DNA from: an uncultured Lachnospiraceae bacterium
Lineage (GTDB): Bacteria; Bacillota; Clostridia; Lachnospirales; Lachnospiraceae
Direction of reading: 5' to 3'
Length of the DNA stretch: 64,000 nucleotides
Assembly (NCBI GenBank): GCA_910579275.1
Contig: CAJTTO010000013.1
Coordinates: forward strand, 1 to 64,000
The notes under the pieces: model-generated
Seen by the model: the letters and a program-made list of their open reading frames with translations, nothing else
Database searches by the model: none
Told to the model about the DNA's origin: nothing
Shown: in pieces, positions 1 through 8,018 of the stretch
Position numbering within the stretch: position 1 is the first letter of the stretch
How the letters are laid out: the number at the start of each line of letters is the position of its first letter
Translations under genes and position numbers: made by a program

Positions 1-43
1 GGGAACACTAAACAGCATTTACAAGCAGGCGGGGCTGAAATAG
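1..43 (+). CDS. hicA: HicA-like toxin, C-terminal end only (partial)
   Basis: Reading from base 2, the frame gives GTLNSIYKQAGLK and then TAG at 41-43. This ending is typical of HicA mRNA interferases, small double-stranded-RNA-binding-fold toxins. The stop lies 39 bp before a HicB-like gene, the usual hicA-hicB order. Only 13 codons are inside the window, so the call rests mainly on the neighbour and the tail motif. Confidence 0.6.
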   Translation, partial: GTLNSIYKQAGLK

Positions 44-82
44 CCCTACTGCCTGCGGTTATCATAGAAAGGAGCGTAATTT

Positions 83-496
83 ATGCAGAATTTAACTTAT
101 CTTGCAGTTTTTGAACCATCAACAGACGGCTCATATAGTATCTACTTCCCTGATTTACCCGGATGTATCAGTGTTGGGAATAATCTGGAAGAAGCTGCAC
201 GCATGGCAGCAGAAGCCGCAAGCCTCCATGTTTACAGTATGGAATGTGACAATGAGGAAATTCCCACTCCATCCGTGAACCTCTCCAAAGAAGATACAGA
301 GGGAAATGTTGTAATGCCCGTTACAATCCACCCTGACTTATTCCGCATGAAAAAGGATAATGAGCGCATCAAGACAAACATCACTCTCCCGGCATGGCTG
401 AAAAGGATTGCAGAAGAACAAAAGGTAAACTATTCCCGGCTTTTGGAAACTGCCCTGATTGATTATCTACAAATACCCATGTCCGGCAGACAATAA
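83..496 (+). CDS. hicB: HicB family antitoxin
   Basis: This 137-residue protein has the two-part build of HicB antitoxins. Residues 1-70 form the partly degraded RNase-H-like HicB domain, with the signature YFPDLPGC followed by an LEEAARMAAEAA helix. Residues 95-135 look like a ribbon-helix-helix or Arc-type DNA-binding end (IKTNITLPAWLKRIAEEQ, then SRLLETALIDYL). HicB neutralises the HicA RNase and usually represses its own promoter. A GAAAGGAG ribosome-binding site sits about 9 bases before the ATG. The preceding partial frame looks like hicA, which makes this a toxin-antitoxin pair at the left edge. The assignment of family is firm; activity of the pair cannot be judged because most of hicA is missing. 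Confidence 0.85.
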   Translation: MQNLTYLAVFEPSTDGSYSIYFPDLPGCISVGNNLEEAARMAAEAASLHVYSMECDNEEIPTPSVNLSKEDTEGNVVMPVTIHPDLFRMKKDNERIKTNITLPAWLKRIAEEQKVNYSRLLETALIDYLQIPMSGRQ

Positions 497-1155
497 GCCT
501 TGCCCTGCTGCCCTCTCGCTGTCCTTTGTGAACTCAATCACATTTTCCACATTGCCAGTAATTTCCGGCTCATAGTGCCGTTACAATAACCGTTCTCTTT
601 TTTTGTGTCGCTTTTCGCACGATTTACGCCGCAAAACTCCAACATTTTCCAACATGGCATCGGGCGCATAATGCCAGAAATCTCTAAGTTATTCTAAGTC
701 TTTAGAAATACCCATGCCCCGGAATGTTCAGGTTTTTTCAAGTCCTATACTCTGAAAATGTAAGGTTTTGGCAGGTTCTATGTTTCCTATACCGTAAGTT
801 TTCGTAAGTCTGATATAGGGAAAATGTCAAGTTTTGACATTTTCTATACCCCCGGATATGTTAGGTTTTGTTATAAAGCTTCCCCCTTGCTGCCTTTTAC
901 CCTGAAAAGCAAGGAAAAACTGCTGCCCTGCGCCTATTATATTATCGTGTGTATAAATTCCCCAGTATTCCGGGGAAATGCCACTATTTGCAACTATTCA
1001 CCTTGCGCAGTGGAATCACCTGATAAGAAAATGAAAGGACAGCAGACAGATTTTGCAATCACATTACAATAAACATGCGTTTGGCTCTTAAATCCTGCTG
1101 CCAAATGTGCTATATTAAGCATAGAAAAAGGGAAAGCCATTGTAAATTTGATAAA
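497..1155. other. Non-coding stretch with iteron-like short repeats
   Basis: No convincing gene was found in these 659 bp. The only sizeable frame, 824-1072 on the plus strand, has no ribosome-binding site and no recognisable domain. The stretch contains four imperfect copies of AATGTNAGGTTTTG, three copies of a CTATAC core and a hairpin built from GAAAATGTCAA and its complement near 821-847. It may be the remains of a mobile element or its control region; that is inference only. Confidence 0.4.
723..870 (+). repeat. Four imperfect AATGT-AGGTTTTG direct repeats
   Basis: Copies begin at 723 (AATGTTCAGGTTTT), 757 (AATGTAAGGTTTTG), 823 (AATGTCAAGTTTTG) and 857 (TATGTTAGGTTTTG). CTATAC cores lie at 745, 787 and 843 between them. 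Spacings are 34, 66 and 34 bases. The pattern resembles iterons or multiple protein-binding sites, but no replication or recombination gene is present to support a role. Confidence 0.45.
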
Positions 1156-1737
1156 TCAAATTCGCATGGACGGCAATGGATATTCCAAAATTTTCCTTAT
1201 ATTCTCTTCTTGAGGAATAATAATATCTAGATTTACTTCCGGATGATTCTTAACGTATGTGGTAAGCATATCCAATAAATTGTCCTTGGACTTCATGTAA
1301 TCTTCCACAATGACGTCTTCTGATATTCCTAAACGTTTTAAAAGTAATGCGGATACAACGCCAGTTCTGTCTTTTCCTGCTGTACAAAAAAACATCACAT
1401 TTGACGCGGCATTTAATATTGTTTCAAGAATGATATCCATTTGTCCATCCACCATTCCTCGATAAACCGCATGGAGATGTTCCCTTGACTTTGGCGTATC
1501 TCCGCCGCCGGTCACCGGAAGATGATAATACGTAAATCCAGCCATATTCTGTAAGGGGCATGGCGTGCGTTCCAGTTCCTTTGCCGAGCGCAAATCCACA
1601 AGGGTGGATATGTCATTATCCAATAGCCACTGAATTTCTTCTTCTGTCAAGCAAAGTGGCGCATCGCTCCGTATAAACCGCATACCGCCTATTGGTAAAG
1701 CGCGTGTGTTTAATGTTGATTTCAATAATGAACCCAT
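1156..1737 (-). CDS. Tyrosine/serine protein phosphatase (Y_phosphatase3 type)
   Basis: This 193-residue protein carries the cysteine-phosphatase P-loop CTAGKDRTG (CX5R) around residues 118-126. The N-terminal RSDAPLCLTEEE and LVDLRSAKELE segments are typical of the bacterial Y_phosphatase3 family, whose members dephosphorylate phosphotyrosine, phosphoserine or phosphoinositides. The length is a little short of the 230-260 residues common in the family, so it may be a compact version. It lies 38 bp downstream of a Cof-type HAD phosphatase on the same strand, so the two are probably co-transcribed. The substrate is unknown. Confidence 0.8.
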   Translation of the reverse strand: MGSLLKSTLNTRALPIGGMRFIRSDAPLCLTEEEIQWLLDNDISTLVDLRSAKELERTPCPLQNMAGFTYYHLPVTGGGDTPKSREHLHAVYRGMVDGQMDIILETILNAASNVMFFCTAGKDRTGVVSALLLKRLGISEDVIVEDYMKSKDNLLDMLTTYVKNHPEVNLDIIIPQEENIRKILEYPLPSMRI

Positions 1738-1775
1738 CTGTTCTCTTCTCCTTACTCAAATACAGCCCCGATTTT

Positions 1776-2618
1776 TCATTCCATATGCAGTCTGTGACAA
1801 TCCCTCGTATGTTCTTCCAACCATCTGGCTACTCCATCCGTATTATTACTTTCAATGATTCCCGTAGCAATTTCCTTTAACTCGTCAATTGCATTTTTTG
1901 TTGCATATGCTTCATCTGCCATACGAAACATAGAAATATCATTTGCCGAATCGCCAAATACAATTACCTTTTGGCAGCCGCACAACTGTTTTACTCTTTG
2001 AATTGCTGATGCCTTTGTCGCATTCCCCGGGCATAGTTCCAACCAATACTCTGGTCTGTATTTATCCTGCTGGAAAACACAATTAATTCCCTCAATCTGT
2101 TTTACACGTTCATAAAGGGGCTGTAATTCATTTTTGGGGGCAATAAATGTAAAGTAACACGTTTTCCCTTCATACAATTTATCTTCTGTATCAACCATAT
2201 GAATACGCCTGTCCGCAGAATGGTTTTGCAAATAATCCTCAAAGCCTTCATTTGTTCTTCCTGCCAGACATAGCTTTACTTCATTCGAGCCAAAATAGGC
2301 AGTTGCGAATCCGGGGATAGCGTTGTCAGCCAAAGCCCGTCTTATGTGTTCCAATTCTTTTCCAAACATCGAAATTTCGATTTCCTTCTTGGACACAGGA
2401 TTGGCAAGAATTGTTCCGTTTCGGATAATGACAGGCAGGTTAAAGGATATATTTCTTGTAATTTCAGAAGCAGAATCCAGTGATCTTGCGGTTGCATATG
2501 TAAGAAATATACCTTGGTCAAGCAGATGATTCAATATGGCGGTACTTTCATTTGAAATTATTTTATCATCCCGCATTAAAGTTCCATCCAAATCAGTAAC
2601 ATACAATGTTTTCATCAT
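1776..2618 (-). CDS. Cof-type HAD-IIB family phosphatase
   Basis: The 280-residue protein starts with HAD motif I, VTDLDGTLM, in which the first Asp is the nucleophile. Motif II lies in LTYATAR, motif III is the Lys in TKASAIQRVKQL, and motif IV is VFGDSANDISMF near residues 220-231. This is the layout of the HAD-IIB (Cof/YidA) subfamily, which carries an inserted C2 cap and hydrolyses sugar phosphates or related small molecules. Either of the two N-terminal Met codons could be the start. It is upstream of the tyrosine-phosphatase gene. A family 1 repeat begins about 78 bp upstream. The exact substrate cannot be read from the sequence. Confidence 0.88.
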   Translation of the reverse strand: MMKTLYVTDLDGTLMRDDKIISNESTAILNHLLDQGIFLTYATARSLDSASEITRNISFNLPVIIRNGTILANPVSKKEIEISMFGKELEHIRRALADNAIPGFATAYFGSNEVKLCLAGRTNEGFEDYLQNHSADRRIHMVDTEDKLYEGKTCYFTFIAPKNELQPLYERVKQIEGINCVFQQDKYRPEYWLELCPGNATKASAIQRVKQLCGCQKVIVFGDSANDISMFRMADEAYATKNAIDELKEIATGIIESNNTDGVARWLEEHTRDCHRLHME

Positions 2619-2695
2619 AGATTTATTTTACCCTTTCCGAATTGTAACATTCAAGACAATCTCTGTTTCCCTTGATTCCATCAGTGTAGTCATTG

Positions 2696-2836
2696 TTACT
2701 GTTCAGACGTCCACCAAAGTAGCGGGAATCATGCGCCAAAATGCTTGCCTTTTAGCATTTTGTGTGCAAAATCTGTTATAATTCACACCTCAATAGCTTG
2801 TATACCGATAAAAGCTGGCGCGGGTGTGAATTGTAG
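2696..2836 (+). repeat. Family 1 structured repeat, copy A
   Basis: About 140 bp that begin TTACTGTTCAGACG and end GTGTGAATTGTAGC. Inside are two hairpins: CAAAATGCT with AGCATTTTG, and AATTCACACC with GGGTGTGAATT. A TGTTATAAT extended -10-like box precedes the second hairpin. Near-identical copies occur at 16081, 50854 and in the array at 51972-52346. It fills the gap between the HAD and XRE genes. Confidence 0.85.
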
Positions 2837-2851
2837 CTAGTCATTCAGCCG

Positions 2852-3466
2852 CTATTTTTTTGACAAAACCTTTTTGCTCCATGTCTTTCTGCCGCATTTC
2901 GGGCACGCTAAATGTCTTTTTGTCAATGTATGCATGCTAAAAGTATATTCCCAAAATGTCGGGATAAATAATTCACCGCATGCCTTACATTTATAGTATC
3001 CTACAGTGCGTTCGCCCTCCATTGCGACAACCAGTCCCGAAGCAAAGATTCCACATCCGATACATATCAGCAATATTCTGACCGGCAGCGCAATTACCTC
3101 ACTATATACGCCAACCACCATAATCAGTGTAATAAATGCTGCTGTTGATGTTGTTCCTGTAATAATTGTAAGAACTGCTTTCTTTTTGTTTTCTTCTCTT
3201 TCCTGAATCATTTCCACCATGTTTTCCTCCGCTTTCTTTTGATAATCCTGCTCTGATACTCTTTCCCCAGACAACAATTCGTTCACAGTAATGTCTAATT
3301 CGTTGCATAATGGCAGCAACAGCGACACCTCTGGAAATCCGTTTCCCCGTTCCCATTTCGATATGGTCTTATCGCTTATTTGCAGTATGTCTGCCAGCTG
3401 CCTTTGCGTATAGCCCTTTCGTTTCCGCTCAGAAGCTATAAAGTTTCCAATTACAATCTGGTTCAT
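2852..3466 (-). CDS. XRE-family regulator with membrane segments and C-terminal zinc-ribbon-like end
   Basis: The start is set at 3466 because AAAGGAGACGAG directly precedes that ATG, giving 204 residues. Residues 4-58 are a Cro/cI helix-turn-helix (GYTQRQLADILQISDKTISKWERG). After a charged stretch come two hydrophobic segments, about residues 100-122 and 127-150. The C-terminus holds CKACG and CPKCG pairs about 30 residues apart, suggesting a metal-binding ribbon. Membrane-anchored XRE proteins of this type are common in Firmicutes and often sense envelope stress or a peptide, but no partner gene is evident. Which genes it controls is unknown. Confidence 0.75.
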   Translation of the reverse strand: MNQIVIGNFIASERKRKGYTQRQLADILQISDKTISKWERGNGFPEVSLLLPLCNELDITVNELLSGERVSEQDYQKKAEENMVEMIQEREENKKKAVLTIITGTTSTAAFITLIMVVGVYSEVIALPVRILLICIGCGIFASGLVVAMEGERTVGYYKCKACGELFIPTFWEYTFSMHTLTKRHLACPKCGRKTWSKKVLSKK

Positions 3467-3615
3467 CTCGTCTCCTTTCCAATGCACTGCTCTCTATACA
3501 CTTACCTGAATTTCCGTCTGCGGTGTTAGATTTCCCAGAGTCCCTGCAGGCTGAAAATTCATTTCGTGCGGGTTACACTAAACATTATCGCAGAGCAATG
3601 CTGCATTATACACCC

Positions 3616-3660
3616 ACGAAACGTAGAAACTGGTGGATTTATGCGGATTCTACGTTTCGT
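3616..3660. repeat. 13-bp inverted repeat between XRE gene and kptA
   Basis: ACGAAACGTAGAA at 3616-3628 is perfectly complementary to TTCTACGTTTCGT at 3648-3660, with a 19-base loop. The right arm itself contains a nested palindrome, TCTACG-TTT-CGTAGA. There is no T-run on either side, so it is not an obvious terminator; an operator or a processed hairpin is possible. Confidence 0.5.
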
Positions 3661-3692
3661 AGAGTGTGGCGGAGGATTCATCCTTTCTCATT

Positions 3693-4235
3693 TCATATAT
3701 TTATCTGTTCAAAATATTTTGGCGCGACGTTCTTTGTCAGCCATACGCCATTTTCGGACAGATAAAATGTCTGTCCGTCACGATACATATCGCCGCTATG
3801 TATCTTCAGAACAATCGGCTTTCCATGGCGCTTTCCCACATTGACTGCCGTCTCGACATCTTTTGACAAGTGCACGTACAGCCGTCGCATCGGCTTAAGG
3901 CCTTGTTCCTGAATCCTTTGATAAAAACCAACGGCTGTGCCATGGTATAAAAATACCGGCGGCTCCTGCTCCTTTAACCCGACATCCACGGAAATGCTGT
4001 GCCCTTGGTTTGCACGAATCCGTGTCTTATCTTCATTGAATGAATACCGCTGCTTGTTGTCTGTGCGGACAATTTCCTCAAGCAGCTCCATGTTCATCTT
4101 TTTTCCGGTTCTTTTAATTCCCTTAATGAGTTTATCCACATCTGCCCATCCATGTTCGTCCAGCTCGATATATGCCGCTTCCGGATGATGGCGCAGAATG
4201 AGGCTGATGAACTTGCTCATACTGTCTTTTTTCAT
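3693..4235 (-). CDS. kptA: RNA 2'-phosphotransferase (Tpt1/KptA family)
   Basis: The 180-residue protein matches the Tpt1/KptA family, which removes a 2'-phosphate from RNA using NAD+ and forms ADP-ribose 1'',2''-cyclic phosphate. Visible signatures are SKFISLILRHHPE at the start, DEHGWADVDKLI, RIRANQGHS, YHGT and VHLSKD. In yeast the enzyme completes tRNA splicing; in bacteria, which lack that pathway, the role is unsettled. Its ATG overlaps the TGA of the upstream GH31 gene (ATGA at 4235-4232), so translation is probably coupled. The frame is open further upstream, but GGGGGATCAGT precedes this ATG and the upstream residues do not resemble the family. Confidence 0.9.
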   Translation of the reverse strand: MKKDSMSKFISLILRHHPEAAYIELDEHGWADVDKLIKGIKRTGKKMNMELLEEIVRTDNKQRYSFNEDKTRIRANQGHSISVDVGLKEQEPPVFLYHGTAVGFYQRIQEQGLKPMRRLYVHLSKDVETAVNVGKRHGKPIVLKIHSGDMYRDGQTFYLSENGVWLTKNVAPKYFEQINI

Positions 4236-6667
4236 ACTGATCCCCCTGTGTGCCTTACATGCACACCAATATTTATTTCCATTAATCTGTCCTTCGCAAT
4301 CCGATGCACCGGCATTTGTTCCACAATTGCGGCGTAAGTCCCCTCGTCCGCGCTGCACAGTTTTTTGTAAATCTCGTTCTTTTCATTGTTATCCATCTGT
4401 AATTTGGTAATTGTTTTTTGCAGCGCTTCTTTTTGCATCTCGTCTGTCTGCTCCGCAAAGCGCACATTAATCTCATACTGCGTGTTGGCGCAAATCCCCT
4501 CAACCGTGACGTGCAGGCGTCCATTGTCGTCCACAGATGCCGCACACGCTTTCCCGTCCGCCAGAACGGTTACTGCACCAGACAGGATATTGCTGAATAC
4601 GAACTTATATCTCCTTGGTTCTGCAAGCTTCGTTTCCGTGCGGCAGCAGAATGCCACTGTCTGGGTCCCTTGTCCTGCCTTCGCCGCAAACACTGTGTCG
4701 ATTTGTTCCCCATCCTGTTCCTCATGCAGCGTATAGTTTCCCTCTCCATTTGTGACATACACTTTCCATTGATTTGGATTCTCCACATCATTGGTGTACT
4801 TCCGGTCATCAAGAACGAAGAATCCGCCCTCCTTAAGCAGAACCGGCATTTCCTCCAGCCAGCGAACCAGCGTAAGCCAGCGCCCGCCTGTATACACATC
4901 TCCTGTGAAGAAATCCGTCCACGTTCCCTGCGGCAGCCACACCCTAACCCTTGCCATGCCTTCCGCCTCGCTCTTGGTTGTCACCGGCGCCACAATCATC
5001 TGCCCGCCAAACAAATATTGATTCGGGCACTGGTAGGCTTCCTCCTCGCCAGCCCACCCATAGTACATTGGTTCGATGAGCGCAAGCCCATTCTCAGCAA
5101 CCTCCACAGATGCCGAATACAGGAATGGAATCATCCTGTGCCGCAGCCGCAAAAACGCTGCCGCAATCAGTCCGGTACCATTTCCGTATGCCCACGGTTC
5201 CTTGGTAAACGTATCGGAATTGCTGCTATGTAAGCGGTTAATCGGACTGAATACGCCAAACTGCAGAAAGCGCACATAGAGTTCGTCATCCTTATAGCCG
5301 CACATATGCCCGCCAATATCATGGCTCCACCAGCAATAGCCCGCATTCGATGCCGTTGCCGTAAAATAGGGCAGATATCCCAGACTCTCCCATGTTACCA
5401 GCGTGTCCCCCGAAAATCCCAGCGGATAGCGGTGCGCACCGATTCCACTGTATCTGGATAAAATCAGCGGTTCATGCTCCACGCCATTATCCAGAAAATG
5501 ATAGTGGTTGAGCGCCCAGAGCGGGTCAAGTCCCTCCAGCTTCGAGTCAATACCCTGCTGCCAGTCAATCCACCAGAAATCTACGCCGTCCCGCTCATAT
5601 GGCTTGTGGAGTACCTTGAAATAAGCATTGATAAACGTTTCATCCGTCATGTCAAAAGGAATCTGCTGCTCTGTCGCCGGATCAACCCCTACCGCCTTTG
5701 CCATCTCCGCATAACAGTCCTCAAAATACCGCACGCCCAGCGCAGGGTGCAGATTCAAAGTCGTATGCAGATTTTTCTCATGAAGTTTCCCCAGAAAACG
5801 CTTGTAGTCCGGAAACAAATCCGTGTTCCAGCTATACCCAGTCCACCCCTCGCTGCCGCCGTGCAGCGCATCGCTTTTCCCGCTCGCCGTAATCTGTTTG
5901 CGCGCATCCAGCGTCTCTGACCAGTGCCAGTCCATGTCCACCGTCGCAACCGTCAGCGGAATCTCACGCTCCTCAAAATTTTCAATCGTGTGCAGATACT
6001 CTTTCTCCGTGTATGCATGATACCGGCTCCACCAGTTGCCCAACGCAAAGCGGGGAATCCGCGGCGTCTTTCCGCAGATGGAAAACAGCGCTTTCACTGC
6101 CTCCCTGTAGTCCTTCCCATATGCGAACACATAACAGTCTTTTTCCGGGTATCTGCGCCGCTCAAGCATCCCGTCTTCTTTTAAGAGCAGCGACTGGCTG
6201 TCGTCCAAAAGCGCCACGCCGTTTCTGGACACGACGCCATATTCCAGTGTAATCTTTTCCGCCTTGTGGTCTGCACGGTCAAACGAAATAAATTGATCCC
6301 CGTCGCAGCAGTCAAGTGTCCTGTAGGTGCCAAAAAGATTTTCGCTGTTGTCCAAAAACCGTTTTTCTTCCTGCCCTGCAAATACGATATAGCTTTCCTC
6401 GATTGTACCCTTCCACACAAGCTTCGTCTTCTGCGTGGCAATCTCCAGTTCCGCTCCCGCCTGATCTGCCGCGACGGAAAAGGGTATCTGCCGCGACCGC
6501 CGATACCACACCGTCTGTGTCGCCTGATCGCAGAAATGCCCCGCAGGCTCCTGCTCGATTCGATACAGGCTGTCGCCCAGCACGGTAATCCTTACCCCCT
6601 TTCCAAGTACCATGTTTTCCGGCAATGCCACAGGCTCTGTCTTTACAATAAAATGTTTATCTAACAT
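4232..6667 (-). CDS. Glycoside hydrolase family 31 (alpha-glucosidase/alpha-xylosidase type)
   Basis: The start at 6667 is chosen because AGGAGG lies 9 bases before it, giving 811 residues. The protein has the GH31 build: an N-terminal beta-sandwich, a (beta/alpha)8 barrel from about residue 210, and C-terminal beta domains. The catalytic nucleophile is the Asp of WWIDWQQG (about residue 368) and the acid/base Asp is in GFSGDT (about 421). There is no signal peptide, so it acts in the cytoplasm on imported alpha-glucosides or alpha-xylosides. After the usual end there is a helical tail of about 80 residues. It overlaps kptA by 4 bp and follows an uncharacterised gene by 27 bp. The substrate is not readable from sequence alone. 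Confidence 0.9.
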   Translation of the reverse strand: MLDKHFIVKTEPVALPENMVLGKGVRITVLGDSLYRIEQEPAGHFCDQATQTVWYRRSRQIPFSVAADQAGAELEIATQKTKLVWKGTIEESYIVFAGQEEKRFLDNSENLFGTYRTLDCCDGDQFISFDRADHKAEKITLEYGVVSRNGVALLDDSQSLLLKEDGMLERRRYPEKDCYVFAYGKDYREAVKALFSICGKTPRIPRFALGNWWSRYHAYTEKEYLHTIENFEEREIPLTVATVDMDWHWSETLDARKQITASGKSDALHGGSEGWTGYSWNTDLFPDYKRFLGKLHEKNLHTTLNLHPALGVRYFEDCYAEMAKAVGVDPATEQQIPFDMTDETFINAYFKVLHKPYERDGVDFWWIDWQQGIDSKLEGLDPLWALNHYHFLDNGVEHEPLILSRYSGIGAHRYPLGFSGDTLVTWESLGYLPYFTATASNAGYCWWSHDIGGHMCGYKDDELYVRFLQFGVFSPINRLHSSNSDTFTKEPWAYGNGTGLIAAAFLRLRHRMIPFLYSASVEVAENGLALIEPMYYGWAGEEEAYQCPNQYLFGGQMIVAPVTTKSEAEGMARVRVWLPQGTWTDFFTGDVYTGGRWLTLVRWLEEMPVLLKEGGFFVLDDRKYTNDVENPNQWKVYVTNGEGNYTLHEEQDGEQIDTVFAAKAGQGTQTVAFCCRTETKLAEPRRYKFVFSNILSGAVTVLADGKACAASVDDNGRLHVTVEGICANTQYEINVRFAEQTDEMQKEALQKTITKLQMDNNEKNEIYKKLCSADEGTYAAIVEQMPVHRIAKDRLMEINIGVHVRHTGGSV

Positions 6668-6694
6668 ATCTTGATTCCTCCTATTTTTCATTTT

Positions 6695-7630
6695 CTATTC
6701 AGACACTTCCCTATATTCAAAGACAATCCATTTTTCATTCATGTAAATCTCTATTGTATCGTCTGCTCCATACTGGTATCCAAATCCGCTTCCAAAGTTG
6801 GACTGGTTATCTTCCATTGGAATTTCGGTTCCGTCAACCGTTGATGTGATCTCCCCATCCATAGTGCCGCAGCGCCCGCTGAGTGTACTTTCTCTTCCAG
6901 TATCATAGTACAGTTTGTTGTTTACCCTCACCATAGGTATCCTGTCCCACATGGCATGCGCGTTTTCCTGTTCCAGCAGGGTAATTTTATATACCTCTCC
7001 CAACTGTGCAGGGTAGGATTCTAACAGTTCGCCATTGTAAACAATTTCTACCGTGTCGCCAATTTGCAGCGCAAGTTTCTCTTTATTCGGAATGCTAAGC
7101 TTATCTGCCGCGTTAAATTCCGAAGAATCATCTGCGGGTCTTACCAAAACGGATTCATCCATTACTTCAATGACTGTTGCCTGAAATGTTATCTCCTGCG
7201 TATCGTCCGTGAAAGCAGGCATTTCTGTCCGTTCAAGTAACATATTTGCGTATTGATTCAGTGCTTCACACGGTTCATATTTTGTTTTATAGCCAACACC
7301 ATCAATCACAAGGAACGGAGCATATGCCATGATGCTTGTCTGTGTTCCGTCAGCCATAACCAATGTAAAGGTAACGCCCTGTCCGTCATACTCCGTGTAA
7401 GAATTATCCTTATTATAGATAACAACATCTTTTAGTAAATCAACCAATTCCTTAATTTCTGTAATCTGAATCGTTGTGTCTGGTGGTGATAATTGAACCG
7501 CGGCAGATATGACTTGAGCTGCATCCAAATTTTTATATGGTTTCCTGCCACCGGCAGCAGCAAATACAATCATGATGACCACTGCCGCTAGTATGCATAT
7601 TAATGAAATGGTAATTGTCTTTTTTCTCAT
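6695..7630 (-). CDS. Uncharacterised membrane-anchored protein
   Basis: The start at 7630 is chosen because GAGG sits 9 bases before this ATG and the resulting N-terminus (MRKKTITISLICILAAVV) is a clean signal anchor; frames with extra upstream Met codons are less likely. The 311-residue product has an extracytoplasmic body. The segment ITFQATVIEVMDESVLVRP to GEVYKITL resembles the small OB-like beta domain of DUF3221-type lipoproteins, but there is no lipobox. The last 90 residues are rich in Gly, Asp and Tyr. It is 27 bp upstream of the GH31 gene, so the two may form a transcription unit. I do not recognise its function. Confidence 0.6.
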   Translation of the reverse strand: MRKKTITISLICILAAVVIMIVFAAAGGRKPYKNLDAAQVISAAVQLSPPDTTIQITEIKELVDLLKDVVIYNKDNSYTEYDGQGVTFTLVMADGTQTSIMAYAPFLVIDGVGYKTKYEPCEALNQYANMLLERTEMPAFTDDTQEITFQATVIEVMDESVLVRPADDSSEFNAADKLSIPNKEKLALQIGDTVEIVYNGELLESYPAQLGEVYKITLLEQENAHAMWDRIPMVRVNNKLYYDTGRESTLSGRCGTMDGEITSTVDGTEIPMEDNQSNFGSGFGYQYGADDTIEIYMNEKWIVFEYREVSE

Positions 7631-7705
7631 AATCAGATTCCTCATAATTCTCTGTTCTTTTCTTGTATTTCCTTTAACATTTCTCACAAAGCACCATTAC
7701 CTATT

Positions 7706-7844
7706 TGTAACAGTTCAGCCTTCGGCTTCCTGTTACAGGCATCAAGCCATGCATAACCACTTCGTGGTGGCTTGATGCATCTCTACCATTACGCTATTTC
7801 ACGGACTTTGCAGTAAATGCAAAGTCCTGGGCTGAACTGTTACA
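7706..7844. repeat. Family 2 structured element with terminal inverted repeats, copy 1
   Basis: The 139-bp element is closed by perfect 15-bp inverted ends (TGTAACAGTTCAGCC at 7706-7720, complement at 7830-7844). Inside are a stem GCATCAAGCC/GGCTTGATGC (7739-7748 with 7769-7778), extended by ACCAC-TTC-GTGGT, and a stem GGACTTTGCA/TGCAAAGTCC (7803-7812 with 7818-7827). The left end can instead pair with CTGTTACA at 7730-7737. A related element lies at 26365. CTATTT flanks both ends. Confidence 0.85.
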
Positions 7845-7872
7845 CCTATTTTTCTTTTCATCGCGCATAATC

Positions 7873-7902
7873 TTGTCACACCGCAGGCTTGTATGCTATA
7901 AT
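7873..7902 (+). promoter_or_regulatory. Candidate sigma-A promoter upstream of mscL
   Basis: TTGTCA at 7873-7878 and TATAAT at 7897-7902 are separated by 18 bp. TGC immediately before the -10 gives an extended -10. A second TGA-TATAAT box at 7963-7971 lies closer to mscL and could be an additional start. Confidence 0.6.
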
Positions 7903-8018
7903 ATCTGTCGATATTACACTTGCCCGTATGGGCATGAACTTATCGTGATTGTGAAGCATTCATGATATAATGGACGGCGGAACATAATTACATCTTTATG
8001 AAAAGGAGCATTCAAACG

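Noticed and set aside
824..1072. 82-codon frame in the left non-coding region
   Set aside because: No ribosome-binding site, no domain, and its beginning lies inside the iteron-like repeats and hairpin.
4418..5233. Open frame of 271 codons on the plus strand
   Set aside because: It lies entirely opposite the GH31 gene, has no ribosome-binding site and no domain; it is a shadow of the codon pattern of the real gene.
7706..7844. tRNA or tRNA-like gene
   Set aside because: The fold is cloverleaf-like, but stem lengths, loops and the T-loop consensus do not fit a tRNA, and there is no anticodon arm of proper size.
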